Positions 1 to 8,799 are shown, counted from the stretch's first letter. The stretch: DNA of 64,000 nucleotides from Bacillus sp. ISL-41 (GCF_018613235.1 NZ_JAGGQP010000032.1:62001-126000); one strand, 5' to 3'. Notes: generated by a model from the sequence alone, not told the origin. Made by a program: numbers and translations.

Positions 1-156
1 GACCTGGGAACGTGCCTGCTGCAGCAGCTTCTCAGACTGGCCGCCAATTTTATGAAGTGATGAAGGATTACCGAAAAAATCCTCTGAGACCTTTACAAAT
101 GAGTCTAATACTTCTTTATAGGGTTTAGTTGTGGCACTGTTGTCTAAGTAAATCAT
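1..156 (-). CDS. nifZ: Cysteine desulfurase, NifS/IscS-like (N-terminal fragment)
   Basis: Only the first 52 residues lie in the window; the gene continues past the left edge. The start ATG at 156 follows a strong AAGGGGGG site. The N-terminus begins MIYLDNSATT and then has GNPSSLH, the typical opening of class V PLP-dependent cysteine desulfurases, which remove sulfur from L-cysteine as an enzyme persulfide. In B. subtilis the gene next to ezrA is nifZ, which passes sulfur to ThiI for 4-thiouridine in tRNA. The symbol rests on that gene order; the PLP lysine and catalytic cysteine are outside the window. Confidence 0.85.
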   Translation of the reverse strand, partial: MIYLDNSATTKPYKEVLDSFVKVSEDFFGNPSSLHKIGGQSEKLLQQARSQV

Positions 157-263
157 CGTATCCCCCCTTGTTGTTCATGCTAACTAAAAATCTTATCATA
201 AGAAGTAATTAATGAAAATAAATGGAATGGATATTTTATAGTATGCCCCAAGGCAGGTGTCAC

Positions 264-300
264 CCAAAAAAACAGGTCTCCATTGCGGAGACCCATGTTT
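264..300 (-). terminator. Rho-independent terminator of ezrA
   Basis: Seven-base-pair stem GGTCTCC/GGAGACC (275-281 and 287-293) with a 5-nt loop, followed on the minus strand by a run of seven T. It lies directly after the ezrA stop and separates ezrA from the desulfurase gene. Confidence 0.85.
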
Positions 301-304
301 TACA

Positions 305-1996
305 TCACTCTTTTTCAGATAACATTTGCTCAATTCTATTCAAGGCACCAGGATCCACTTCTTCGATTGAAGTCGCCGCCTGTTCAAGGGCTTCACGATA
401 ATCGTAATTGCGGAAATGTTCTTCTGCTTCCCGAAGTCCGCGGTCAACCGAAGGATATCGGCTTCGGTATCTGTTGCCATATTGGATGACCCGCTCGGCC
501 AGCATGACGGTCTCAACGATTTCTTCAGTCGATGCTTCCAGCTTTTCAACTGTCAGCACAGAGATTTCAAGATACTGTTGGACAACAGGAATATCAAGAG
601 GCTTTTCCTCAAGCTTTTCATTGACTTGTTTGATGCTCTCATTGGCATCTTCAAGAAGATATTTATATTCCTGTGACAAACCAGGCATATTGCTTTTAGA
701 GACGGTGCGGATCAGTTCAGAAATCTTTTTCGACAGATCCCAGACTTTTTCCCTTGCCGCCATTTCGTCCTTCCTGAGGGCACTCAACTTCTCCATCAAT
801 ACTTTTTGCTCTTGGACCAGCTTATCAAGCTGCTCTTTCGCTTCTTCAAGCTCCTGTTTAATCAGGCTTTGCGCTGTATCATTTTCGGTGATTCTGTGGT
901 CGATCAGCTCGAACCGCTTTAGCAGGCCTTTGAGCTGCTGCTCTACATTCGTTTGTGCTGATAGCTCTTTATCATTAAGGTGGTAGCTCTCCTGGATATG
1001 CTTTGTCTCTTCTTTCATCGTCTTGCTTTCTGTTATTGCTTTTACGAGAATTTCCTTTGCTTCATGTTCGGTCTTCGTAATGTATTGTTTAGCCATGACT
1101 TCCTCTTCAAGGAGATCGAATAGCTTCTCAATACGTTCCTTCAACCCCTGGATCCCTTGTTCAGCGACTTCAACATCGCCTTTCTCCAGAGAAGCTATAT
1201 ATTCATTTAGTTCTTTGCTGATTTCCTCAACTTCTTTATCAGCGTTCAGATGGTCAAGTACATAACCTTTTGCAGTCATTTCTCTGACTCCGTCCTTCAG
1301 CTCGCTGACCTGGGAAGGTATGACTGATTGGCAGTCATGCAGCAGCGCGGGAATCGATTCCATTTTACTGGATACCTGTTCAAGCATTGACTGGATGGAC
1401 AGGACAATTTCCCTTGCTTCAAGGTAGTTGCCATTCTCTGTTTTCTCATCAAACTCAACAAATTTCACCTGGATGTTTTCAAGCATCGCCTCAAGACTTG
1501 CCTCGGCGCTTCCGAAGCTGTGACGGTGCGAAAGAAGGTTTTTCTTATTATCCCTGTAATGCTCCTTCAGGCCATCGATTTCCTCACGGTTCTTTTCTTC
1601 ACTTCCGACAAGTTCATTCAATTCTCCGAGGATCTTTTTAATCTTATCCTCTGTCTCCGTAAGCCTACGGTCAATGACTGCCAAAGATTCCTTCGCCTTC
1701 TTGAACCGGTACTTATCGATATACTCTTCCGCATCAAACAGATAATCTTCGATGCCCGGCAGCTTGGATGTCACAAGTTCATCCCACTCCTGGCGCCAAC
1801 GCTCGAAAAGCTCCTCTGTCTGGCCCGTCATGTTCAACTGTTTTACCTTTGACATTTCATCAAGTACAGGACGGTTCATGATATCAATTTTCCATGATTC
1901 ATACCTGTCGACCTCGCTGTAATACTTGCGTTTCATAAAATATCCGCTTAAAAAAAGAATTATTAATAAAGCAATTCCGCCAATTATGTACTCCAT
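305..1996 (-). CDS. ezrA: Septation ring formation regulator EzrA
   Basis: 563 residues, the usual EzrA length (about 560). A single N-terminal membrane segment (about residues 3-20) is followed by a long, Glu/Lys/Leu-rich, largely coiled-coil cytoplasmic region of spectrin-like repeats. EzrA is a membrane-anchored negative regulator of FtsZ ring assembly in Firmicutes and also helps place PBP1 at the septum. The ATG at 1996 is preceded by AGGGGG. It is a single-gene unit with its own terminator downstream, next to the desulfurase gene and divergent from hisJ, as in B. subtilis. Confidence comes from length, topology and synteny together. Confidence 0.95.
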   Translation of the reverse strand: MEYIIGGIALLIILFLSGYFMKRKYYSEVDRYESWKIDIMNRPVLDEMSKVKQLNMTGQTEELFERWRQEWDELVTSKLPGIEDYLFDAEEYIDKYRFKKAKESLAVIDRRLTETEDKIKKILGELNELVGSEEKNREEIDGLKEHYRDNKKNLLSHRHSFGSAEASLEAMLENIQVKFVEFDEKTENGNYLEAREIVLSIQSMLEQVSSKMESIPALLHDCQSVIPSQVSELKDGVREMTAKGYVLDHLNADKEVEEISKELNEYIASLEKGDVEVAEQGIQGLKERIEKLFDLLEEEVMAKQYITKTEHEAKEILVKAITESKTMKEETKHIQESYHLNDKELSAQTNVEQQLKGLLKRFELIDHRITENDTAQSLIKQELEEAKEQLDKLVQEQKVLMEKLSALRKDEMAAREKVWDLSKKISELIRTVSKSNMPGLSQEYKYLLEDANESIKQVNEKLEEKPLDIPVVQQYLEISVLTVEKLEASTEEIVETVMLAERVIQYGNRYRSRYPSVDRGLREAEEHFRNYDYREALEQAATSIEEVDPGALNRIEQMLSEKE

Positions 1997-2199
1997 TGTT
2001 ATCCCCCTGGCCTCACAAATTCCAAGTTCTGAATCCTTCTATATAAAATGAATTTATAAATGCGTGTATAATGTATTTATATTACCATGTAAACGACATT
2101 TTTTGACTATTAAATTCATATTTTTTGTTGAAATTATCCGAAATAAGCCGATTTAACTTGAAATTTCGCCTTAAATATTACTTTAGGAGGTCGGGAATC

Positions 2200-3000
2200 A
2201 TGAAGGATGGCCACGTCCACACATCTTTTTGCCCGCATGGCACAAAAGATTCGTTAGATGACTACGTCCAAAGGGCACTTGAGCTTGGCTGCAAGGAAAT
2301 CACCTTTGCCGAGCATGCCCCATTACCAGAAGGATTCACAGATCCTACACCATTGCAGGACAGCGCAATGCGTTACGAAGATTTGGAACCATATTTTCAA
2401 AGTATCGAAGAAGCAAAGAGAAGATACCACGGAAGAATAAATATCAATACTGGTTTCGAGATTGATTTTATCGAAGGATACGAGGTTAAAACGGCCAATT
2501 TCCTCAATGAATTCGGAGCGCGGCTAGACGATGCCGTTCTATCGGTGCATTTTTTGAAAAATCCTGCCGGTGAATATGATTGTCTTGATTACAGCCCTGA
2601 CAACTTCGGGAAGATGGTTAAAGAATACGGTTCTGCTGAAATGATCCATCGACACTACTATCAGACCGTCTTAAAATCCATTCATGCTGATCTCGGGCCT
2701 TATAAGCCTAAACGTATCGGGCATATTACCCTTGCGAATAAATTCCGCTTAAAATATCCAATTGTACAGGAATGTACTGATGAAATCATTGAAATACTGG
2801 AGACCGTTTCGAAGCATGGCTATGAACTGGATTATAACGGGGCGGGTACCGCAAAGCCTTTATGCCGTGAGCCATATCCGCCAGATTGGGTAGTCAGCGA
2901 AGCCAAAAAGCTTGGGATCAGACTTGTGTACGGCTCTGATGCCCACCAGGCGAAGGAATTGGGACAGGGGCTTGACAGAATGCTTCTAAAACAAAAATAA
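2200..3000 (+). CDS. hisJ: Histidinol-phosphatase, PHP family
   Basis: 266 residues. Hydrolyses L-histidinol phosphate to histidinol, the penultimate step of histidine biosynthesis. The PHP-domain metal-binding motif HVHTSFCPHG sits at the N-terminus, with EHAPLP near residue 43 and a late GSDAH motif near residue 247, as in the HisK/HisJ family. The frame is open from 2125, but the ATG at 2200 has TAGGAGG ten bases upstream and gives the normal family length. It stands alone, unlinked to a his operon, as the B. subtilis orthologue next to ezrA does. Confidence 0.93.
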   Translation: MKDGHVHTSFCPHGTKDSLDDYVQRALELGCKEITFAEHAPLPEGFTDPTPLQDSAMRYEDLEPYFQSIEEAKRRYHGRININTGFEIDFIEGYEVKTANFLNEFGARLDDAVLSVHFLKNPAGEYDCLDYSPDNFGKMVKEYGSAEMIHRHYYQTVLKSIHADLGPYKPKRIGHITLANKFRLKYPIVQECTDEIIEILETVSKHGYELDYNGAGTAKPLCREPYPPDWVVSEAKKLGIRLVYGSDAHQAKELGQGLDRMLLKQK

Positions 3001-3026
3001 GGAAACCGGCAGTTTGACCGGTTTCC
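2988..3026 (-). terminator. Terminator between convergent hisJ and refZ
   Basis: Nine-base-pair stem GGAAACCGG/CCGGTTTCC (3001-3009 and 3018-3026). On the minus strand it is followed by TTATTTTTG, so it mainly serves refZ. The A/T-rich sequence on the other side could make it work for hisJ too. Confidence 0.7.
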
Positions 3027-3661
3027 TATATATTAATCAACATTTTTTCATTCACTTGATGGCCTGTACCAAGGGTTCCCTTAATCCACTGTGAGATCTC
3101 ATGGCTGTACTTGTCAGCAAAGTATTTTTCATGAGGCTGCACATGCAGAACCTCTGTCACATAATGGGTGTTCAGAAATGGCATCGACAGCAGACCTTTT
3201 AACTGTAAAATGCTGTACTGGATGGAATGCTTTTTGAATTCTCCATTCTCCATCCCAGCCTCAAGCACCTTTTTAAACATATAGCGTTCTTTTACATGAT
3301 AGGTGGACATAATCTCCCTGACAACCTGAGAATCGATCGTCATTTCTCTTAAAATGAACCTTGTCAATTGGATGTTCTGGCATTGGTATCTCAATATATT
3401 GTCAACCATTGCGTTCAGGCATATTTCCGCCCCGTATTCCAGCAATGAAAAGCCCTTCTCCAATTCTTCCATATAGCTTTCGAAAAAAACGGTAAAACAA
3501 TTTTCGAGGAGTCCATTTTTATTCCGGAAGTAGTATGAGATATTCGCTGCATTTACGTCTGCCTTTGCTGCAATATCCCTTACTGATGTCCCATTGAACC
3601 CCTTCGTATTGAATAAGTAGATGGCCGCATCAATAATCGCAGCTTTTGAATTTTTTCTCAT
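3026..3661 (-). CDS. refZ: TetR-family regulator of FtsZ (RefZ)
   Basis: 211 residues. The N-terminal TetR helix-turn-helix covers about residues 5-55, with the FNGTSVRDIA and NISYYFRNKNGLL signatures; the C-terminal two thirds is the helical dimer/ligand domain. In B. subtilis RefZ (YttP) binds motifs near the origin side of the chromosome and affects FtsZ during polar division at sporulation. The frame opens with a TTG at 3685, but the ATG at 3661 directly follows GAGGGGCGGAG and matches the family N-terminus. Placement between hisJ and ytsP supports orthology. The RefZ role is inferred from synteny and fold. Confidence 0.87.
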   Translation of the reverse strand: MRKNSKAAIIDAAIYLFNTKGFNGTSVRDIAAKADVNAANISYYFRNKNGLLENCFTVFFESYMEELEKGFSLLEYGAEICLNAMVDNILRYQCQNIQLTRFILREMTIDSQVVREIMSTYHVKERYMFKKVLEAGMENGEFKKHSIQYSILQLKGLLSMPFLNTHYVTEVLHVQPHEKYFADKYSHEISQWIKGTLGTGHQVNEKMLINI

Positions 3662-3764
3662 TGCTCCGCCCCTCACTTTCCGCAATTAACCTTACTGTTT
3701 ACCTTTCTGGAAATCATTTAAATTTCCTTTATAAAAAGCTCGACAAAGTCTCCATTGTTTCGCC

Positions 3765-3779
3765 GATTTTTGATACAAT
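3765..3779 (+). promoter_or_regulatory. Probable sigma-A promoter of ytsP (extended -10)
   Basis: TACAAT at 3774-3779 is preceded by TGA, giving an extended -10 element. It lies 35 bp before the GTG start of ytsP. No good -35 box is visible, as is common for extended -10 promoters. Confidence 0.5.
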
Positions 3780-3814
3780 GTAGATTAAAACTTCAAGAAT
3801 GAGGGGGAAAAACT

Positions 3815-4297
3815 GTGTTTAAAGTCGAAACATACAGCGACAGCCGTGAAAAAAATTATGATTTATTGATAAAGCAGCTCAAAGCCTTGGTGGAGGATGA
3901 AAAGAATGCGATCGCGAATTTCAGCAACGCATCAGCTTTATTGAACCAATTTCTCGATCGCGTCAACTGGGTCGGCTTTTATCTGATGGAGGATGGAGAG
4001 CTTGTCCTCGGACCATTCCAGGGCCTTCCAGCCTGTGTAAGAATCCGGCTCGGCAAAGGAGTTTGCGGCACTGCCGCTTCCAGGCAGGAAACATTAAGAA
4101 TTGAAGATGTCCATGCCTTCCCGGGCCACATCGCATGTGATGCCGCGTCACAATCTGAAATCGTCGTTCCGATGGTCAAAGACGGTCATGTCATCGGTGT
4201 TCTTGATATTGATTCACCGGAAAAAAATCGCTTTGATGAGTTGGACCAGAAAAAACTCGAAGAATTCGTTGACATGCTGGTGCAGTATATAAGCTGA
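3815..4297 (+). CDS. ytsP: Free methionine-(R)-sulfoxide reductase, GAF domain (YtsP)
   Basis: 160 residues, a single GAF domain. Reduces free L-methionine-(R)-sulfoxide with thioredoxin as electron source. The fRMsr signature is intact: LVLGPFQG followed by three cysteines at residues 74, 84 and 108 (CVRI, GVCGTA and HIACDAAS), which correspond to the catalytic and resolving cysteines of E. coli fRMsr (YebR/MsrC). The start is GTG at 3815 with GAGGGGG upstream. It is a monocistronic gene closed by a strong hairpin. Position after refZ matches ytsP of B. subtilis. Confidence 0.92.
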   Translation: MFKVETYSDSREKNYDLLIKQLKALVEDEKNAIANFSNASALLNQFLDRVNWVGFYLMEDGELVLGPFQGLPACVRIRLGKGVCGTAASRQETLRIEDVHAFPGHIACDAASQSEIVVPMVKDGHVIGVLDIDSPEKNRFDELDQKKLEEFVDMLVQYIS

Positions 4298-4302
4298 TAT
4301 TG

Positions 4303-4333
4303 AAAAACCCTCCCATTCACGGGAGGGTTTTTG
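4303..4333. terminator. Bidirectional terminator between ytsP and methionine gamma-lyase gene
   Basis: Long stem AAAAACCCTCCC/GGGAGGGTTTTT with loop ATTCAC. A and T tracts on both sides let it end transcription of the two convergent genes. Confidence 0.9.
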
Positions 4334-4344
4334 TAATGAAACTC

Positions 4345-5556
4345 TTAAATCGATCCAGTCTCCATCGTACTTTCTTTCCTGACAGCTTCGAATGCTGCTT
4401 CAAGGTCATCTCTGATATCCTGCCATGCTTCGAGTCCGACTGAAAGCCTGAGCATATTTTCTTTGATGCCCATTTTTTCTCTAGCTTCTTTTGGCACTAC
4501 GGCATGAGTCATTGTCGCCGGGTGCTGAATCAATGTTTCTGCATCTCCAAGGCTAACCGCTATTTTAATCAGCTTTAACTTGTTGATGAATGCCTGAGCT
4601 TCCTTTTGGCCTCCCTTTATATTGAAGGAAATAAGGCCGCCTGGCTTGCGCATTTGTTTTTTCGCAATGGCATAATCAGGATGCTTAGGGTCCCCTGGGA
4701 AAATGACTTCTTCTACTGCGGGATGAGCAGAAAGATACTCTGCCAATTTTTCGGCATTGTCACAATGGCGGTCCATCCTGACAGGCAGTGTTTTCAACCC
4801 GCGAAGCAATAACCATGCATCAAATGGCGAGATTACGCCGCCAATGTCCTTTTGCGTTGTCATGGCGATTTTAGACATAATTTCCTTAGGGCCGACCGCT
4901 ACACCCGCTATGACATCACCATGTCCGCAAATGTACTTCGTTGCACTGTGGATGACGAAATCACAGCCAAGCTCGATCGGATTTTGAAGATAAGGTGAGC
5001 TGAATGTGTTATCAACAACTACCGGAATTCCTTTTTCCCTAGCGACATCCGCGACCATCTCCAGGTCAACGAGTCTCATTGTTGGATTAATCGGCGTCTC
5101 GATATAGATGACTCTTGTCTCTGGGGTAATGGCAGCCAATACTTCTTCTCTCGTCGACATCATTGAAAAATCATGGTTGATCTCATATTTTTCTTTCATG
5201 AGCTGCAGAAGTCCAAACGTACACCCATACACTCCCTGTGAGCAGAGGATATGGTCACCTGTGCGTGTCAGTGCTACCAGTATCGCAGAGACAGCAGCCA
5301 TCCCTGAAGCGAACGCAAGGGCTTTCTCCCCTTTTTCAATCGTCGCCATCCTTTCTTCAAGCATCGCAACCGTAGGGTTTCCAAGACGTGAATAGATGAA
5401 CCCTTCCTCTTCCCCGGCAAAGCGCCTTTCTCCCTGTTCAGCAGTATCGAAAGTGAACGTACTAGTCTGAAATAATGGAGGCGCAAGGCTTCCCCTGAAT
5501 TCGTCCGATCTATATCCGGAATGGATTACTTCTGTTTCGAATCTTTTCTCTCCCAT
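4345..5556 (-). CDS. megL: Methionine gamma-lyase (Cys/Met metabolism PLP enzyme)
   Basis: 403 residues. Splits L-methionine to methanethiol, 2-oxobutyrate and ammonia; many homologues also act on homocysteine or cystathionine. PLP-binding Lys207 lies in SATKYICGHGD. The YGCTF motif (Tyr110, Cys112) carries the cysteine that distinguishes methionine gamma-lyases from cystathionine gamma-lyases and synthases. The N-terminal TEVIHSGY and FIYSRLGNPT blocks are intact. ATG at 5556 follows AGGAGG. A near-perfect cre lies just upstream, so CcpA control is likely. Substrate choice (methionine, homocysteine or cystathionine) cannot be fixed from sequence. Confidence 0.82.
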   Translation of the reverse strand: MGEKRFETEVIHSGYRSDEFRGSLAPPLFQTSTFTFDTAEQGERRFAGEEEGFIYSRLGNPTVAMLEERMATIEKGEKALAFASGMAAVSAILVALTRTGDHILCSQGVYGCTFGLLQLMKEKYEINHDFSMMSTREEVLAAITPETRVIYIETPINPTMRLVDLEMVADVAREKGIPVVVDNTFSSPYLQNPIELGCDFVIHSATKYICGHGDVIAGVAVGPKEIMSKIAMTTQKDIGGVISPFDAWLLLRGLKTLPVRMDRHCDNAEKLAEYLSAHPAVEEVIFPGDPKHPDYAIAKKQMRKPGGLISFNIKGGQKEAQAFINKLKLIKIAVSLGDAETLIQHPATMTHAVVPKEAREKMGIKENMLRLSVGLEAWQDIRDDLEAAFEAVRKESTMETGSI

Positions 5557-5577
5557 TATGATTCCTCCTATTTGTTC

Positions 5578-5591
5578 TGTAACCGCTTACA
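5578..5591 (-). promoter_or_regulatory. Predicted cre site for CcpA
   Basis: TGTAACCGCTTACA is a nearly symmetrical match to the cre consensus TGWAANCGNTNWCA. It sits 22-35 bp upstream of the methionine gamma-lyase start codon, a place where bound CcpA would block transcription. CcpA itself is encoded at 19220-20218. Confidence 0.7.
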
Positions 5592-5683
5592 ATTTACCCC
5601 CATAATCAGGATATGACATTTACCCCTTTATTGAAAGTAATTTCTCTCACACCTCGACAAAAAGTCCTGTGGTTTATTAAACG

Positions 5684-5709
5684 AAAAAAGCACTCATTCC
5701 TGAGTGCTG
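5684..5709 (-). terminator. Terminator of dgcP
   Basis: Stem AGCACTCA/TGAGTGCT with loop TTCC, followed on the minus strand by TTTTTT. It is separated from the dgcP stop by the dispersed repeat at 5713-5846, so the repeat is part of the dgcP 3' untranslated region. Confidence 0.8.
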
Positions 5710-5712
5710 GCA

Positions 5713-5846
5713 AGAAAAGCGTAAGTGCCTTGGTCAGCCCCGACAAGCGCTGGAGGGCCTGATATTGAAGTCGTTCATTGACTTCATTGACAGGACCGAA
5801 GCGTCTCGAGGGGCTAGGCGCTGGAGCTGGACAATTCTCAAAGTGA
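5713..5846 (+). repeat. 134-bp dispersed structured repeat, copy A
   Basis: Runs from AGAAAAGCGTAAG to CTCAAAGTGA. It matches copies B (10734-10867, also 134 bp, same orientation) and C (27270-27390, inverted) along their length. Shared blocks are CAGCCCCGACAAGCGCTGGAGG-like, TGAAGTCGTT, GACTTCATTG and CGAGGGGCTAGGCGCTG. The CAGCCCC block pairs with GGGGCTA and GAAGTC with GACTTC, so it can fold back. Located between the dgcP stop and its terminator. No coding capacity. Confidence 0.85.
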
Positions 5847-5849
5847 AAG

Positions 5850-7742
5850 TTATACATTATCACTAAAGAAAGATTGTTCTTCATTCTGAACGACTACTTT
5901 ATTTTTACCTGATCCCTTTGCTAGATATAAAGCCTGGTCGGCCCTTTTGAACACTGTCTTGGTCGTGTCCTCCTGTCCCCTGATCCATGTGGAGACACCG
6001 CATGAAACAGTGACATTCGGGTTCGTATTTTTTTCAACTTTATCTACCAGCCTATTCGCAATTTTGACACCAGTCTCGAGAGGGGCACCTGGCAAATAAA
6101 TCGCCAGCTCCTCGCCGCCCCATCTTGCACCTATGTCTGTTCCGCGGATATTTTTGGCAATCTGGCGAGCCAGTTGGATGAGTACTTCGTCTCCAACCTG
6201 GTGGCCATATTGATCATTAACGCTTTTAAAATTATCGACATCAATCAAAATAAAGGTTCCCTGTTGATCTTCAAGCATGGAAAGGTTCATTTTTTCATCC
6301 AAATATCCTCGAGAATATAGCTTCGTCAAATGATCCGTCACAACCATTTTCTCCAGCTCTTCTCGAAGCATCGAATTGGTGAAAGCCAAAGTTGAATGGT
6401 GAATAAGAGACTGGAGCAGCTTGAATGTATCAAACGCAAAGTGGTAAGGCTCCTCATGCATGACAAGCGCAAATCCTTTTAATTCACCGCTCTGGATCAT
6501 CGGAACACCCATTACCGAGTGGAAATGCAAGGGAGCGTCCTCACGATCTGAAGAGATATCTCCCAGGAACAATGGCTCCATATCCTGCCGAATTCGATGG
6601 GCAACGCTCAATATATAGTTGGAAGCATCCTTTGAAAAGAAAAAGCTTGTGCTGCCCTGGAGGACGGAGTAATCATCATGTTCATCGTCAAGCATAATGA
6701 AACCGACTTCCTGGGCATTAAAGGACTTGATGATTTGCCCGCAGATAAATTTCATGGTATCTGTCAGGCGCAAGCTTGTATTCAACTGATGTGAAGTTTC
6801 ATTGATCAACTGCAAATCGGCAATCAATTTCCTGGATTGCTCATAAAGCTTGGCATTTTCCAGCGCACTCCCGGCAGTATTGGCGAGAAGCTTGATGAAC
6901 TCTACTTCATTTTGCGGGAAAACCAGTGAGTTTGGGGCTATGACCTGCAAGACACCGTAAACACCCTGTTTTCCTTTCAAAGGGGCGTACATGATTGAAT
7001 TTTTTTCTAAGACTGAGTCCTCGAACTGGATCTGTCCGCTTACATATGACTGCATCGCCGTCAGGTTATCGCTATCGTATTCAAGGTCTCTGACCGGTAA
7101 GCCTCCATATCCCTTATGATCATGGGACAACAAAAGGTAATAGGTGAAAGAAGGATATACTTCCTTTAATGTGGAAATGATTTCACCGAGAACGGCATCC
7201 ATGTCCATCGTTGAATGGAATTTCTTCGTAACCCTGAATAATTGCTTATACCTTTTTTCTTCCTCCATTGTTTCCGCCAGGTTTCGCACTCTCTCAATGA
7301 ACACACTGCATTCATATGATAGCTTATTGAAAAAACGGTCTGATAATCGGTTTAGAAAGTCGCTGTCCATTTGGAAGCCAAACAGGCCCTTTGGTTTTTC
7401 ATTCGCTTTCAAAACCAGCAACAGTTCATGCTGAGGCATGGATTCTGGATATTTAATGAAGGGATAAGGTTTAGCTGCCAGTTCATTCACCAGACAATGA
7501 GGAAAAGTCTCCAACACACCGTCATTAGTCGATAGACGGGTTGTAGCTTCCAGGAACATCCCTTGCTTCCATTCCTGGCAGCTGTAAAAGTCGACCACAT
7601 CGGCTTGCAGGAGTTCTTTTAAAATAGCCGTCATTTGCGAGAGAACCTCTGAGGAAGAAAAAGATAATCTGCCAGTGCTGATCAAATCGAAAAATTTGCT
7701 TTTCAGTTCTAATATAATTTCCCGTTCTAATAATTCTTCCAT
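5850..7742 (-). CDS. dgcP: Diguanylate cyclase with GAF domains (DgcP)
   Basis: 630 residues. Makes cyclic di-GMP from two GTP. About residues 20-450 form sensory GAF-type domains (two or three), followed by a GGDEF domain from about residue 460. The active-site loop is GGEEL in the context ARWGGEELAIYL, an accepted variant of GG[D/E]EF, and the domain end has the usual RADQALYLAKGSGKN. ATG at 7742 follows AGGTGA; an in-frame GTG at 7766 lacks a ribosome site. No membrane segment is visible, so a soluble enzyme is expected. The orthologue by position is ytrP/dgcP of B. subtilis, upstream of rpsD. Confidence 0.9.
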   Translation of the reverse strand: MEELLEREIILELKSKFFDLISTGRLSFSSSEVLSQMTAILKELLQADVVDFYSCQEWKQGMFLEATTRLSTNDGVLETFPHCLVNELAAKPYPFIKYPESMPQHELLLVLKANEKPKGLFGFQMDSDFLNRLSDRFFNKLSYECSVFIERVRNLAETMEEEKRYKQLFRVTKKFHSTMDMDAVLGEIISTLKEVYPSFTYYLLLSHDHKGYGGLPVRDLEYDSDNLTAMQSYVSGQIQFEDSVLEKNSIMYAPLKGKQGVYGVLQVIAPNSLVFPQNEVEFIKLLANTAGSALENAKLYEQSRKLIADLQLINETSHQLNTSLRLTDTMKFICGQIIKSFNAQEVGFIMLDDEHDDYSVLQGSTSFFFSKDASNYILSVAHRIRQDMEPLFLGDISSDREDAPLHFHSVMGVPMIQSGELKGFALVMHEEPYHFAFDTFKLLQSLIHHSTLAFTNSMLREELEKMVVTDHLTKLYSRGYLDEKMNLSMLEDQQGTFILIDVDNFKSVNDQYGHQVGDEVLIQLARQIAKNIRGTDIGARWGGEELAIYLPGAPLETGVKIANRLVDKVEKNTNPNVTVSCGVSTWIRGQEDTTKTVFKRADQALYLAKGSGKNKVVVQNEEQSFFSDNV

Positions 7743-7975
7743 ATATATCACCTGATTTAAAATCACTTAACAGCGATTTATAAGTAGCTGTTTTGACAGG
7801 CAGCAGCCTGAATAAACTAAAATGATTCATCACGCGGCAAGGTAATATCCAAATATTTGAAAAATAAAACAATTACTACTCATTATACCATAGACCTAGT
7901 AAAATAGTATGATATAAAAGACAAACTTTTTAAAGAAGAACGATAGATAAAAGCGGCTTTAATTTCATTATACCC

Positions 7976-8005
7976 TTGACTTCTTTACAGAAAAAATTAT
8001 ATAAT
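7976..8005 (+). promoter_or_regulatory. Sigma-A promoter of rpsD
   Basis: -35 TTGACT (7976-7981), 18-bp spacer, -10 TATAAT (8000-8005). Both boxes are close to consensus, as expected for a ribosomal protein gene. Transcription should begin near 8012, giving a leader of about 185 nt. Confidence 0.85.
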
Positions 8006-8011
8006 ACTCTT

Positions 8012-8196
8012 TGTGTAAAATATCGCAGCCTATGTGGTCTACATTATGTATGTATTTTGTTCCTCAAACATGGTTTGATGGTGTATCTCGTAACCCGCTG
8101 CTGCTAGGGCGAAGGTACATGAAAACAAAATACCCATAAATGTTTAATCACAATCTGTTTTTATTTTACAAAATAAAAACTAAGGAGGAGTCATTC
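8012..8196 (+). promoter_or_regulatory. rpsD leader, probable S4 autoregulatory RNA
   Basis: About 185 nt of untranslated leader between the rpsD promoter and its ribosome binding site. In B. subtilis and relatives S4 binds the rpsD leader mRNA and represses its own translation. The segment 8025-8135 has several paired blocks, including TATTTTGTT near 8051 facing AACAAAATA near 8125. I infer the S4 leader from position, length and pairing; I did not fold it. Confidence 0.6.
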
Positions 8197-8799
8197 ATGG
8201 CTCGTTATACCGGCCCAAGCTGGAAACTATCCCGCCGTCTTGGAATTTCACTAAGCGGTACAGGTAAAGAATTAGAAAAACGCCCTTACGCACCAGGTCC
8301 TCATGGTCCTAACCAGCGTAAAAAGCTTTCCGAATACGGATTGCAACTTCAAGAGAAGCAAAAGCTTCGCCACATGTACGGAGTTACTGAGCGCCAGTTC
8401 CGTAACTTGTTCGACAAAGCAGGCAAAATGCCTGGTAAGCACGGCGAAAACTTCATGATTCTTCTTGAAGCACGCCTTGATAACGTTGTTTACCGTCTTG
8501 GTCTTGCTCGCACTCGTCGTGCAGCTCGCCAGTTAGTAAACCACGGCCACATTATGGTTGATGGCGCACGCGTAGATATCCCATCTTACCGCGTAGCTCC
8601 TGGCCAGACAATCACACTTCGTGAAAAGTCTCGCAACCTTGATGTAGTTAAAGAAGCAATCGAAGTAAACAACTTCGTACCTGACTTCTTGACTTTCGAT
8701 GCAGACAAGCTAGAAGGAACTTTCACTCGCATGCCTGAGCGTTCTGAACTTCCAGCTGAAATCAACGAAGCTCTTATCGTTGAATTCTACTCTCGTTAA
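8197..8799 (+). CDS. rpsD: 30S ribosomal protein S4
   Basis: 200 residues, exactly the usual Bacillus length. S4 binds 16S rRNA early in 30S assembly and is an mRNA-helicase and fidelity factor of the ribosome. It begins [16 protein letters not shown] and carries the S4 RNA-binding domain around residues 90-155 ([21 protein letters not shown]). It lacks the N-terminal zinc cysteines, so it is the C-minus form. ATG at 8197 follows AAGGAGGAG. Monocistronic with its own promoter, leader and terminator. Codon use is strongly biased, as in highly expressed genes. Confidence 0.99.
   Translation: MARYTGPSWKLSRRLGISLSGTGKELEKRPYAPGPHGPNQRKKLSEYGLQLQEKQKLRHMYGVTERQFRNLFDKAGKMPGKHGENFMILLEARLDNVVYRLGLARTRRAARQLVNHGHIMVDGARVDIPSYRVAPGQTITLREKSRNLDVVKEAIEVNNFVPDFLTFDADKLEGTFTRMPERSELPAEINEALIVEFYSR

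Noticed and set aside
408-986. Plus-strand ORF of 192 residues opposite ezrA
   Set aside because: Antisense shadow of the ezrA coiled-coil region; Ser/Arg/Leu-rich composition mirrors the Glu/Leu codons of ezrA.
5606-5884. Minus-strand ORF of 92 residues
   Set aside because: It is a translation of dispersed repeat copy A and the end of dgcP. A similar peptide at 10699-10977 comes from copy B. Resemblance between them reflects the repeated DNA, not a gene family.
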